This document shows, in pieces, positions 47,137-55,520 of a stretch of DNA of 64,000 nt (positions within the stretch are counted from its first letter, which is position 1; each line of letters opens with the position of its first letter). The DNA is taken from positions 1 through 64,000 of the forward strand of contig CAYRWA010000061.1 of assembly GCA_964427915.1 (NCBI GenBank), written 5' to 3'. The position numbers and the translations under genes were made by a program. The DNA comes from JAGLCW01 sp964427915 (GTDB taxonomy: Bacteria > Caldisericota > Caldisericia > UBA6126). The notes under the pieces were generated by a model. That model had not been told where the DNA came from. It searched no databases and saw only the letters and a list, made by a program, of their open reading frames with translations.

Positions 47137-47497
47137 TTCTTTAGAAGAGCTTCGAAAGATTCGAAACGATGCCAAAGAATCGATGAAAACTCGAAGCGGA
47201 AATGCAAAAGTACGTGTTTTTGCAAGCATGGGTACTGTAGGTATTGCAGGAGGAGCTAGAGAAGCTCTAAAAGCAATGATTGATGAATTAGAAAAACGTA
47301 ACTTTCATGATGTTGAAATCGTCGAGGGTGGTTCTATGGGTCTTGATAAAGAAGAACCCATTATTCGAATCGAACGAGATGGTTTTGAAACTACATACGG
47401 AAAAGTTACCCCAGACATGGCTCGTCAAATTGTTGCACAGCACATTATTAATGGACAAATGATCAGTGAATGGGTAATAGCAAGGAACGAAAAATAA
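47123..47497 (+). CDS. Thioredoxin-like [2Fe-2S] ferredoxin homologue lacking all cysteines
   Basis: 124 residues. The fold pattern of the small [2Fe-2S] ferredoxin of hydrogenase loci is plain (ASMGTVGIAGGAREAL, then EGGSMGLDKEEP and ARQIVAQHIINGQ), but where relatives have GTCGIA and GC-x-G-x-C it has V, S and D. The protein contains no cysteine at all, so it cannot bind a cluster through cysteines. A structural or regulatory role is likely. The ATG at 47123 follows GGAGGT. It overlaps hydB1 in TAATG. Confidence 0.8.
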   Translation: MAKISSLEELRKIRNDAKESMKTRSGNAKVRVFASMGTVGIAGGAREALKAMIDELEKRNFHDVEIVEGGSMGLDKEEPIIRIERDGFETTYGKVTPDMARQIVAQHIINGQMISEWVIARNEK

Positions 47498-49164
47498 TGA
47501 AAATTTATCGGATTCATGCTCTTATTTGCGCCGGCGGACAATGTATTTCAGCCGGAGGCAATGATTTTGAAGAAGCTCTACGAGTAGAAATCCAAAAGCA
47601 TGGGCTCGAAGAAGAAGTGCAAATTGTAGAAACGGGTTGTATGGGTGCCTGCGAAATGGGTCCGATGATGGTAGTCTACCCAGAGGGTACACTATACATT
47701 CATCTCCAACCTGAAAATGCGAAAGAAATTGTTGAAGAACACTTTTTAAAGGGTAGAAAAGTACATCGCTTCATGTGGCAAAAAGAAGATGGTCATTTTC
47801 CCACACTGAACGAGGTTCCCTTTTTTGCACTACAAACAAAAATTGTACTTCGAAACTGTGGCCTCATCAATCCTGAGAATATTGATGAATATCTCGCATA
47901 CGATGGTTACACAGGGCTTGGCAAAGCATTGGGAGAAATGACTCCCGAAGAAGTCGTAAAAGAAATCGAAGATTCGGGCCTACGGGGGCGTGGTGGTGCT
48001 GGTTTCCCAACCGGTTTAAAGTGGAAATTAACCGCACAAGCCCAAGGAGACCAAAAGTATGTCGTTTGTAATGCTGATGAAGGAGATCCTGGCGCTTACA
48101 TGGATCGTTCCGTCTTAGAAGGCGACCCACATACACTTATAGAAGGTATGGCAATCGCAGGATATGCTGTTGGAGCAAATCAAGGATTCATCTATTGTCG
48201 AGCTGAATACCCTCTAGCCATTAAACGATTGCAAAAGGCTATCAAGCAAGCAAAAATTGCTGGTCTTTTAGGGAAAAACATTCTAGGTACCGATTTCTCT
48301 TTCCAATTGTCAATACGTATTGGAGCGGGTGCCTTTGTTTGTGGAGAAGAAACTGCTCTTCTCAACTCCATTGAAGGAAAGCGTGGAGAACCTAGAAAAA
48401 AACCACCATATCCTGCCACTAGTGGTCTTTTTGGATTACCCACCCTAATAAACAACGTGGAAACTTTTGCAAACATTCCCGTGATTGTATCCAAAGGTTC
48501 TTCGTTCTTCAATGCAATAGGGAAAGAGGGATGTCGAGGTACGAAAGTGTTTTCTCTTGCAGGACATGTAAACACCACTGGTTTAATTGAAGTACCCTTG
48601 GGTATCTCTATGAAAGAAATAATTTATGACATTGGTGGTGGAATTCCTGGAGGAAAAGTCTTTAAAGGAGCTTTAATAGGTGGTCCCTCAGGAGGAGTTA
48701 TTCCTTCTTCTCAGTTGGACGTCCCTATTGACTACGAGCATCTCAATACACTCGGTGCTATCATGGGTTCTGGTGGTCTTATTGTCATGGATGAATCGAG
48801 TTGTATGGTCGATATCGCTAAGTTTTTCTTAAAGTTTACAGTTGATGAATCTTGCGGTAAATGTACTCCTTGCCGAGAAGGTACAAGACAAATGTACGAA
48901 ATACTTGATCGTATTTCACAAGGAGAAGGGATCCCTGGAGATATCGAAAAATTAGAGAGTCTTGGAAAAGTTATTCAAGATACCTCTCTTTGTGGTTTAG
49001 GACAAAGCGCTCCTAATCCAGTTTTGTCAAGTATTCGTTGGTTTCGAGACGAATACCTAGCTCACATCGAAAAGAAAGTATGCCCCGCAGGGGTTTGTAC
49101 AATGAAAAAAACAAAAACAACCAAGGAGGAACCACGTCGTGGAAGAAAAAAAGCATCTACTTGA
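47497..49164 (+). CDS. HydB/NuoF-like flavoprotein subunit (first copy)
   Basis: 555 residues. An N-terminal thioredoxin-like [2Fe-2S] domain (Cys11, 16, 48, 52) is followed by the NuoF core with RGRGGAGFPTGLKW for NAD(H) and NADEGDPGAYMDR for FMN, and the [4Fe-4S] site ESCGKCTPCREG with the late LCGLGQ. It ends just after CPAGVC with a basic tail, where Thermotoga and Acetobacterium HydB continue into a 2x[4Fe-4S] ferredoxin domain. It should oxidise or reduce NAD(P)H in a bifurcating-type hydrogenase. It overlaps hydC2 by 26 bases. Confidence 0.92.
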   Translation: MKIYRIHALICAGGQCISAGGNDFEEALRVEIQKHGLEEEVQIVETGCMGACEMGPMMVVYPEGTLYIHLQPENAKEIVEEHFLKGRKVHRFMWQKEDGHFPTLNEVPFFALQTKIVLRNCGLINPENIDEYLAYDGYTGLGKALGEMTPEEVVKEIEDSGLRGRGGAGFPTGLKWKLTAQAQGDQKYVVCNADEGDPGAYMDRSVLEGDPHTLIEGMAIAGYAVGANQGFIYCRAEYPLAIKRLQKAIKQAKIAGLLGKNILGTDFSFQLSIRIGAGAFVCGEETALLNSIEGKRGEPRKKPPYPATSGLFGLPTLINNVETFANIPVIVSKGSSFFNAIGKEGCRGTKVFSLAGHVNTTGLIEVPLGISMKEIIYDIGGGIPGGKVFKGALIGGPSGGVIPSSQLDVPIDYEHLNTLGAIMGSGGLIVMDESSCMVDIAKFFLKFTVDESCGKCTPCREGTRQMYEILDRISQGEGIPGDIEKLESLGKVIQDTSLCGLGQSAPNPVLSSIRWFRDEYLAHIEKKVCPAGVCTMKKTKTTKEEPRRGRKKAST

Positions 49165-49567
49165 ACAATTACATGACATCCAAGATGCAGACAAAGAACA
49201 CCATTTACCTACAAAAAAAGTGGTGGAGCTTTCTGAAAAACATGGTTATAGTCCCGCCAAAGTCTATGGAGTTGAAACATTCTACACAATGTATTCAACA
49301 AAACCACGTGGCAAGCATATTATTCGCATTTGCGAAAACCAATCCTGTCATATGGCAAAGGCTAAAAACATGATTCATCATCTTGAAAAGAGATTGGACA
49401 CCCATGTTGGTGGCACTACAAAAGACGGCCTTTTTACTCTTGAATTAAGCAGTTGTTTGGGCATGTGCTCTGTTTCACCTGCAATGATGATTGATGATGT
49501 TCCCTATGGAAATCTCACGGAAGATCGCATAGATGAAATCATCAATTCCTACAAGGAGGGCAAATAA
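49139..49567 (+). CDS. NuoE/HydC-like [2Fe-2S] subunit (second copy)
   Basis: 142 residues, a shorter NuoE-type protein with the helical domain (VYGVETFYTMYS) and cysteines CENQSC and CLGMC for [2Fe-2S]. GTG start with AAGGAGGA eight bases upstream. It differs considerably from the copy at 46094, so the two are not recent duplicates. It is positioned to pair with the second HydB, whose gene overlaps it in TAATG. Confidence 0.9.
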   Translation: MEEKKHLLEQLHDIQDADKEHHLPTKKVVELSEKHGYSPAKVYGVETFYTMYSTKPRGKHIIRICENQSCHMAKAKNMIHHLEKRLDTHVGGTTKDGLFTLELSSCLGMCSVSPAMMIDDVPYGNLTEDRIDEIINSYKEGK

Positions 49568-51210
49568 TGAAGTTTTATAGAATGCACGTCCTTGTTGCAC
49601 AAGACACTAGGAGCATCATGGCTGGAGCCAAACGTGTAGAAGAAGCTCTTAAAGAAGAAATACGTCTTGCTGGCTTAGAAGATGAAATCCGAGTGGTACC
49701 AACAGGATCTTTAGGCTTTAGTGATAAGGATCAAGTTGCAATCGCTATCTACCCTGACAACATTATCTACTGCCCCGTTCTTGTTAGCACCGTTCCAGAA
49801 ATTGTTAAAGAACATTTCTTAAAAGGTAGAGTTATCAAAGCATTGGCTCATCCCATGGAACAAAAAGAAGTCACCATGGAAGAGCGTGCAAGTGAAAACC
49901 AGATGAATCTGGATATTCAAAAACGAATCTTATTGCAAAATGTTGGTAAAATTGATCCTGAAAATATTCAGGAGTATCTTGCTGCGGATGGTTATGTAGC
50001 ACTAGAAAAAGCCCTCTTCGACATGAGCCCTGAAAAAGTAATTGAAGAAGTCAAAACATCTGAACTTCGAGGTCGAGGAGGAGCTGGCTTCCCCACTGGC
50101 CTGAAGTGGCAGTTTACACGTCCAAATCCAGGACCTGTAAAATATGTTATATGCAATGCAGATGAAGGGGAACCCGGAACCTTTAAGGATCGTGAAATTA
50201 TGGAAGGCGACCCCCACAAAATGATTGAGGGGATGATATTGGCCGCCTATGCAGTTGGTGGAACACATGGTTATATCTATATTCGTGGAGAATACACTCT
50301 CTCTATCCAACGACTCCAAAAAGCAATTGATGATTGTTATGAATATGGGCTACTAGGAAAAAATATCCTAGGAACAGATTTTAGTTTTGAGCTCTGTATT
50401 CATGCCGGTGCTGGTGCTTACATTTGCGGAGAAGAAACTGCTTTGATCAACTCCATTGAAGGAAAGCGTGGGGAACCTAGAAAAAAACCACCTTATCCAC
50501 CCTCTCAAGGTCTTTGGGAAAAACCTACATTGGTCAATAATGTGGAAACATTTGCAAATATACCCGCTATCATTTCTCATGGTGGTGAATGGTACCAATC
50601 CATTGGCGTTGAAGGATCCCGCGGTACCAAGCTTTTCTCCTTGATGGGGGACATCAACTGGAAGGGTACGATTGAAATTCCTTTCGGTACTCCCGTTGGT
50701 GATATTATTGATAATGTTGGTCATGGGGTTCGCTATGATCGTCAATTAAAAGGGGTTATTCTCGGTGGATCTTCTGGATCCCTTCTTGTTCCCGAGGAAC
50801 TAACGACCCCGGTAGATTTTCATTCTTTAGCTCACATTGAAGCTGGCCCTGGTTCTGGTTCCATCGTGGTCATGGATGAAACTCGATGCATTGTTGACAT
50901 TTGTCTCAATATCGCGGAATTTTTCCGTCATGAATCTTGTGGTAAGTGTACACCTTGCAGAGAAGGTACTGCCCAAATTTGCCACCTTCTTGAAATGATC
51001 GCATCTGGAAATGGCTTACCAGAAGATATTGATCATTTAGAAAGAATATCTCAAACAATGATGGATACTTCTTTTTGTCCTCTTGGACAAACAGCTCCAT
51101 CTGTTTTACGACAAGCTTTGAAAAAATATCGTCAAGAATTTCTTGATCACGTTCATGGTAACAACTGCCCTGCAGAGATATGTAATATGAACTTCACAGA
51201 GGAGGATTGA
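49567..51210 (+). CDS. HydB/NuoF-like flavoprotein subunit (second copy) without N-terminal [2Fe-2S] ligands
   Basis: 547 residues. The N-terminal thioredoxin-like domain aligns without gaps to that of the first copy, but all four cysteine positions are changed (11 Ala, 16 Ser, 48 Ser, 52 Ser). The NuoF core is intact: RGRGGAGFPTGLKW, NADEGEPGTFKDR, ESCGKCTPCREG and SFCPLGQTAP, so FMN, nucleotide and [4Fe-4S] should bind. It also lacks the C-terminal ferredoxin domain. The core motifs (EPGTFKD, CPLGQ) are closer to complex I NuoF than those of copy 1. AGGAGG-driven start as TAATG. Confidence 0.92.
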   Translation: MKFYRMHVLVAQDTRSIMAGAKRVEEALKEEIRLAGLEDEIRVVPTGSLGFSDKDQVAIAIYPDNIIYCPVLVSTVPEIVKEHFLKGRVIKALAHPMEQKEVTMEERASENQMNLDIQKRILLQNVGKIDPENIQEYLAADGYVALEKALFDMSPEKVIEEVKTSELRGRGGAGFPTGLKWQFTRPNPGPVKYVICNADEGEPGTFKDREIMEGDPHKMIEGMILAAYAVGGTHGYIYIRGEYTLSIQRLQKAIDDCYEYGLLGKNILGTDFSFELCIHAGAGAYICGEETALINSIEGKRGEPRKKPPYPPSQGLWEKPTLVNNVETFANIPAIISHGGEWYQSIGVEGSRGTKLFSLMGDINWKGTIEIPFGTPVGDIIDNVGHGVRYDRQLKGVILGGSSGSLLVPEELTTPVDFHSLAHIEAGPGSGSIVVMDETRCIVDICLNIAEFFRHESCGKCTPCREGTAQICHLLEMIASGNGLPEDIDHLERISQTMMDTSFCPLGQTAPSVLRQALKKYRQEFLDHVHGNNCPAEICNMNFTEED

Positions 51211-51214
51211 AGCT

Positions 51215-53041
51215 GTGGAAAACAAGACTGTAAATATCAAAATCAATGGTAATGATTACTCTATTGATGGCTGTGCTACAATACTTGAAGCCTGTCGTCA
51301 AGCTGGCATTTCTATTCCAACACTATGTTACATGGAAAACATTTGCGATGAAGGGTCCTGTGGACTTTGCGTAGTTGAAGTTGCCAAATCCCATACTCTT
51401 CAACGTGCCTGCATTACCCAGGTTTATGATGGAATGGAAATCCAAACAAATACGTCTCGAGTCCGTCAAGCTCGAAAAACAATACTGGAACTTATCCTTG
51501 CCAATCATCCACAAGATTGCTTAAATTGTGCTGCTAGTGAAATCTGCGAACTTCGCAAAATTTCCTACGACCTTGGCATTGACGAAACTCCTTTTGAACC
51601 TACGAAAGAATTGGACTTACCCTTGGACACATCGTCTCCAGCTATTGTACGTGATCTCAACAAATGTATCCTATGCCGTCGTTGTGTAAAAGAATGTGAA
51701 CTGGTTCAATCGGTCAATGTTATCGAGATAGCTGGTAGAGGAATCAATAGCAAGGTCAGTTGTTTTATGGATAAAGGCCTGGGAGACACCTACTGTACCA
51801 ATTGTGGTCAGTGCATTAAGGTTTGTCCTGTTGGTGCCCTAACCGAAAAGAACGATGTTGATCGTGTATGGGATTATCTATCAGATCCCAAAAAGCACGT
51901 TGTTATTCAAACTGCACCCGCCGTTCGTGTAGCACTTGGTGAAGAATTTGGTATGCCAGTTGGATCTCTTGTAACTGGCAAAATGGCAGCTGGTATCCGC
52001 CGATTAGGTTTCGATGGAGTCTTTGACACCGATTTTGCTGCCGATCTTACAATTTTAGAAGAAGGTACTGAGTTTATCGGTCGACTCACCAAAGTTCTTA
52101 GCGGTGAACATGCACACCTTCCCTTAATCACATCTTGTTCTCCAGGGTGGATCAAATTCATTGAACACTTCTTCCCAAAATGTTTACCCAACGTGTCTTC
52201 TTGTAAATCTCCTCAACAAATGTTTGGTGCCGTTACCAAAACATACTATGCCAAACAAAAGAGTTTGGATCCTAGAGATGTTATCTGTGTTTCTGTTATG
52301 CCTTGCACAGCCAAAAAATACGAATGCTTGCGACCAGAAATGGACGATGCTTTTGACCACTGGAAAGACAAACTCATGCTCAAAGATGAAGACCATTTCC
52401 AAGATGTCGACGTAGCTATTACAACAAGAGAATTGGGTCGCATGATGAAAGAAGTTGGAGTTGACTTTGAACATCTTCCCGAAGAACCTTTCGATTCTCC
52501 CCTTGGTGAATCCACTGGTGCTGCTGTCATTTTTGGAGCAACCGGTGGAGTTATGGAAGCAGCTCTACGTACTGTATACGAAGTAGTAACCGGTAAACCA
52601 CTTCCAAAAGTCGAGTTAGAGGTAGTACGAGGCATGAAAGGTATTCGTACCGCAGACATACCTATGGTAACCGCAGAAGGTAAAGAAATTACAGCAAAAG
52701 TTGCCATTGCCTCTGGTTTAGGAAATGCAAAGGTCCTCCTTGAAGAAGTAAGCAATGGAAACAGTCCCTATCACTTCATCGAAATTATGGCTTGCCCTGG
52801 TGGATGCCTTAATGGTGGTGGACAACCCATTAGCAATGATCCGAATGTTTGTGAAAAACGCGCTGCTGCCTTGTATTCACAGGATGAAGCCATAACGATT
52901 CGAAAATCTCACGATAATCCCGAAATTAAGAAGATTTATGAAGACTACTTTGAAAAACCAAATTCACATTTAGCTCATGAACTTCTTCACACAAGCTATG
53001 TAGAGCGTGATCTATACGAGTTAGAAAAAGAAGATAACTAG
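51215..53041 (+). CDS. [FeFe]-hydrogenase catalytic subunit HydA
   Basis: 608 residues, the H-cluster subunit. In order: a plant-type [2Fe-2S] domain (about 1-80), a His-ligated [4Fe-4S] (HPQDCLNC), two [4Fe-4S] sites (CILCRRCVKEC and CTNCGQCIKVCP) and the catalytic domain. H-cluster motifs are TSCSPGW (L1, most often TSCCPxW), MPCTAKKYE (L2) and EIMACPGGCLNGGGQP (L3). There is no C-terminal extra [2Fe-2S] domain. The start is GTG with GAGGAGGA eight bases before. It is the last gene of the operon and is followed by a strong terminator. Confidence 0.96.
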   Translation: MENKTVNIKINGNDYSIDGCATILEACRQAGISIPTLCYMENICDEGSCGLCVVEVAKSHTLQRACITQVYDGMEIQTNTSRVRQARKTILELILANHPQDCLNCAASEICELRKISYDLGIDETPFEPTKELDLPLDTSSPAIVRDLNKCILCRRCVKECELVQSVNVIEIAGRGINSKVSCFMDKGLGDTYCTNCGQCIKVCPVGALTEKNDVDRVWDYLSDPKKHVVIQTAPAVRVALGEEFGMPVGSLVTGKMAAGIRRLGFDGVFDTDFAADLTILEEGTEFIGRLTKVLSGEHAHLPLITSCSPGWIKFIEHFFPKCLPNVSSCKSPQQMFGAVTKTYYAKQKSLDPRDVICVSVMPCTAKKYECLRPEMDDAFDHWKDKLMLKDEDHFQDVDVAITTRELGRMMKEVGVDFEHLPEEPFDSPLGESTGAAVIFGATGGVMEAALRTVYEVVTGKPLPKVELEVVRGMKGIRTADIPMVTAEGKEITAKVAIASGLGNAKVLLEEVSNGNSPYHFIEIMACPGGCLNGGGQPISNDPNVCEKRAAALYSQDEAITIRKSHDNPEIKKIYEDYFEKPNSHLAHELLHTSYVERDLYELEKEDN

Positions 53042-53068
53042 TCTTCTTTTTTCCGCTATGTAAAAAAA

Positions 53069-53095
53069 AGCCTCCCTATCAGGGAGGCTTTTTTT
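53069..53095. terminator. Bidirectional intrinsic terminator of the hydrogenase operon
   Basis: A perfect 9-bp stem, AGCCTCCCT (53069-53077) with AGGGAGGCT (53081-53089), has an A-run before and a T-run after. It also ends the convergent glycosyltransferase gene on the minus strand. Confidence 0.95.
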
Positions 53096-54728
53096 AATGC
53101 TTTTGTGGCTGCTTTTGTGGCTGCAAAACTGAAAGGTATTTCTGAATCATAGTTTCCCAAGAAAAAACACTTGCTGTTGTAGTATGCAAAAGGTTTCGCA
53201 GTTCTTTTCGTTGTATATCCGAACATTCTTGAAGAGCTTGCAGTGTATCTACAATACCCCTGTTTATTGAAAAAACTAACTCTTCATCTAGTAACATTGG
53301 TTTAGGAAAAATATGTGGAAATATGGGTCTAAGAGCTTTCCTATACATGGAATCAATTGCTGAAAAAGCGCCACAGTCAGTCATTAATGATAAAATACCA
53401 GAAGAAAATGATTCAATGGCTGCTTGACCAAAAGTCTCGGGGACAATAAAGGGAAACACTGTTAGATCCACACTTCGTATCAATTTACTAAGAACTGGTT
53501 GATCCAGGTAGCCTGTAAAGAATACATCTTTTTTTATTTCATTTTTGGCGGCATAGAAATATTTTTCACGAAAAAGAGGGTCTTGCATCCAATCAAGAAA
53601 GGACTGATGATATTTTACGGATGCAATGTCAATGTGAGAATCCCATAAATCAGGGTGTTGTATTGATTCCAAATACAACTCCTCTCGGCCATGATGAAGG
53701 TATGAAATCAATGTTTCTGCATATGTTTGGGTTGGACCAAAACCTGTAAAAACAAATCTGGCATTTGGAAATTTCTGTAGAACAAGGGGTATGGCCATCA
53801 CAATCAATTGAATTCCTTTTGTCCAAAGATATCTTCCGTCATATAAAACAAGAGGATGTGAAGTTGTATCAAGAGTACTTAACCGGAAAATCTCAAGAAC
53901 ATCAGTCTCCCAATAATGCTCCTCTCCAATTAGAAACGGGCCCATTTGTGAGTGTCCTTTTGTACTCTGCAAAATATCTTTTAACAGAGAAGATCTTGAT
54001 TCGTCAGGTTCAAGAGGGCGAAACATTTCAATATCAAGCCCCGGAGGAACCACACACATCTTATTCTGCCAATCACTTAGATTGATAGTGGTTGGCATAT
54101 CCGAAGGCGTTTGCAAAACGCGAACAAAATCATGTTGCACATCCTCGGAGGTAAAACACATTGTATCAAATCGTTGCAATCCCTGAATGGCATATGTTCT
54201 CAAAAGAGAACTCTTTTTCATACAGTTGATACCATTTCCATGTATGGTAGCAATACATTCTGTACCCTGAGAAATATTTTTTAGAGAGGCAACAACCATA
54301 GGTTGCAATACACAATGGTGCGCCCATATAGCATCGATAGACTGCTGAGAAAGAATTGTATCGACTGCTATAACATTTTTATGAATATATGTTTCTAGAT
54401 CCTTTTCAGGCATAAAACTCATCTCTTTTGCAACAAACGTAGATTGTGATTCATACAAGAACACTGGTAGAATATCCCCAATGTTGGGGCGATACAATGA
54501 GCAAGTTCCGGGAAAGGATGACTCTCTTTTAAAAACAGTACGAAAGGATTTTTCTTTCTCTTCAAAATGCAATACTTCTGAAATGATATCAAAACTCCAG
54601 TGATCTGTTTCTTGACAAACAAGAATCACGTCATGCCCGAGTCTAACAAGGTTTTTACATGCATGGTATACAAACAAATTGCTACTTGCTCCTTGTAAAA
54701 AACACCCATGAACAATCAAGATCTTCAT
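53094..54728 (-). CDS. GT4-type glycosyltransferase (GT-B fold)
   Basis: 544 residues. The N-terminal half starts KILIVHGCFLQGASS with the Rossmann-like pattern of GT-B enzymes, and the C-terminal half has the retaining-GT4 E-x7-E motif in PETFGQAAIES. FVFTGFGPTQ and LYDGRYLWTKGIQ fit the donor domain. The acceptor is unknown; a wall or exported glycan is likely. The ATG at 54728 lies five bases after AGGAGGA. It is longer than the typical 380-420 residues, with an insert of about 100 residues in the middle. Confidence 0.84.
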   Translation of the reverse strand: MKILIVHGCFLQGASSNLFVYHACKNLVRLGHDVILVCQETDHWSFDIISEVLHFEEKEKSFRTVFKRESSFPGTCSLYRPNIGDILPVFLYESQSTFVAKEMSFMPEKDLETYIHKNVIAVDTILSQQSIDAIWAHHCVLQPMVVASLKNISQGTECIATIHGNGINCMKKSSLLRTYAIQGLQRFDTMCFTSEDVQHDFVRVLQTPSDMPTTINLSDWQNKMCVVPPGLDIEMFRPLEPDESRSSLLKDILQSTKGHSQMGPFLIGEEHYWETDVLEIFRLSTLDTTSHPLVLYDGRYLWTKGIQLIVMAIPLVLQKFPNARFVFTGFGPTQTYAETLISYLHHGREELYLESIQHPDLWDSHIDIASVKYHQSFLDWMQDPLFREKYFYAAKNEIKKDVFFTGYLDQPVLSKLIRSVDLTVFPFIVPETFGQAAIESFSSGILSLMTDCGAFSAIDSMYRKALRPIFPHIFPKPMLLDEELVFSINRGIVDTLQALQECSDIQRKELRNLLHTTTASVFSWETMIQKYLSVLQPQKQPQKH

Positions 54729-54981
54729 GATAGTCCTCCTTCCAAAAGATATAAAAAACATAACTCGGGACGTTGAAGAACGTAGAAAAAAGACATTTTT
54801 CTTATCGTATCATGGCAGTTGTATTCTGTAAAGATAATAACAAGAAAAGTTACATTTTAGTTGAAACATGACTTTACAATCAAAGGTACTTATCGTAAGG
54901 TAAGAAATGAAAAAGCCGAATGATCTAGTGATTTTTTCTAGGGTATCTGATAGTATACAAAAGCTTCGTAGGTGAAAGATC

Positions 54982-55143
54982 ATGACAAATGATAAAGATC
55001 AAAGAAATATACTTTTAATGGCGCTTGTTGTTGGAACTTTGTTCTTGATTGTGATTAGTTCTATAGTATTGTATCAAGTTGGAATGAATCAACCTCGTTT
55101 TCATCCTTCTAACTATGCATTTCCTGCAAGGAGTTACCGGTAA
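54982..55143 (+). CDS. Small single-span membrane protein (53 residues), unknown
   Basis: An ORF of 53 codons with an AGGTGAAAG site upstream, a charged N-terminus (MTNDKDQRN), a TM helix (about 10-31) and a short tail ending NYAFPARSYR. It has its own terminator directly downstream and TATACA (54953-54958) as a possible -10, so it looks like a real single-gene unit. I recognise no family. The topology and Y-x-F-P-containing tail resemble the protein at 9655-9900. Confidence 0.6.
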   Translation: MTNDKDQRNILLMALVVGTLFLIVISSIVLYQVGMNQPRFHPSNYAFPARSYR

Positions 55144-55152
55144 AATAGTAAA

Positions 55153-55184
55153 AAAAGTGGCAGGCAAAGCCTACCACTTTTTAA
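55153..55184. terminator. Bidirectional intrinsic terminator
   Basis: AAAAGTGG-C-AGGC (55153-55165) pairs with GCCT-A-CCACTTTT (55169-55182) around an AAA loop, with one C-A mismatch. It separates the small membrane protein from the convergent RRM gene. Confidence 0.85.
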
Positions 55185-55207
55185 TACCTTAGATCGGTAC
55201 GATTATT

Positions 55208-55513
55208 CTACCAGGTACGATTTCGATTACCACCGCGGAAACCGCCTCCGCCATTTCCACGATCTCTATTTTCACGTGGTTTTGCTTCGGAAGCTCTAAT
55301 TTCTCTTCCTTGAAGATTTTTACCATCAAGTTCTTCAATAGCTTTCAAAGCTTCTTCTTGGTTTGGCATTTCAACAAAACCAAAACCACGAGAACGATTT
55401 GTCATACGGTCTTTGATAACGCTACAAGAGGTGATTTCACCAAATGGTTCAAAAGCAGCTCTTAAATCAGAATCCTGGGTGTCAAACGATAAGTTACCTA
55501 CATAAATGTTCAT
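55208..55513 (-). CDS. RRM-domain RNA-binding protein
   Basis: 101 residues: one RRM with RNP2 IYVGNL and RNP1 RGFGFVEM, then a Gly/Arg/Asn-rich tail (GNGGGGFRGGNRN). In cyanobacteria and other bacteria such proteins are often cold-induced and bind RNA broadly. GGAGG lies before the ATG but is in an 8-bp stem with upstream sequence, so translation may be controlled by the leader. It is transcribed alone, with terminators on both sides. Confidence 0.93.
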   Translation of the reverse strand: MNIYVGNLSFDTQDSDLRAAFEPFGEITSCSVIKDRMTNRSRGFGFVEMPNQEEALKAIEELDGKNLQGREIRASEAKPRENRDRGNGGGGFRGGNRNRTW

Positions 55514-55520
55514 ACAATTG

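Noticed and set aside
49080..49200. A frameshifted ferredoxin domain after CPAGVC of the first HydB
   Set aside because: I looked at the sequence following; it encodes only a basic tail and then the second HydC start, with no CxxCxxC pattern.
52246..52755. A 169-codon minus-strand open frame
   Set aside because: It lies inside the H-cluster domain of HydA on the opposite strand, with no ribosome binding site or recognisable domain.
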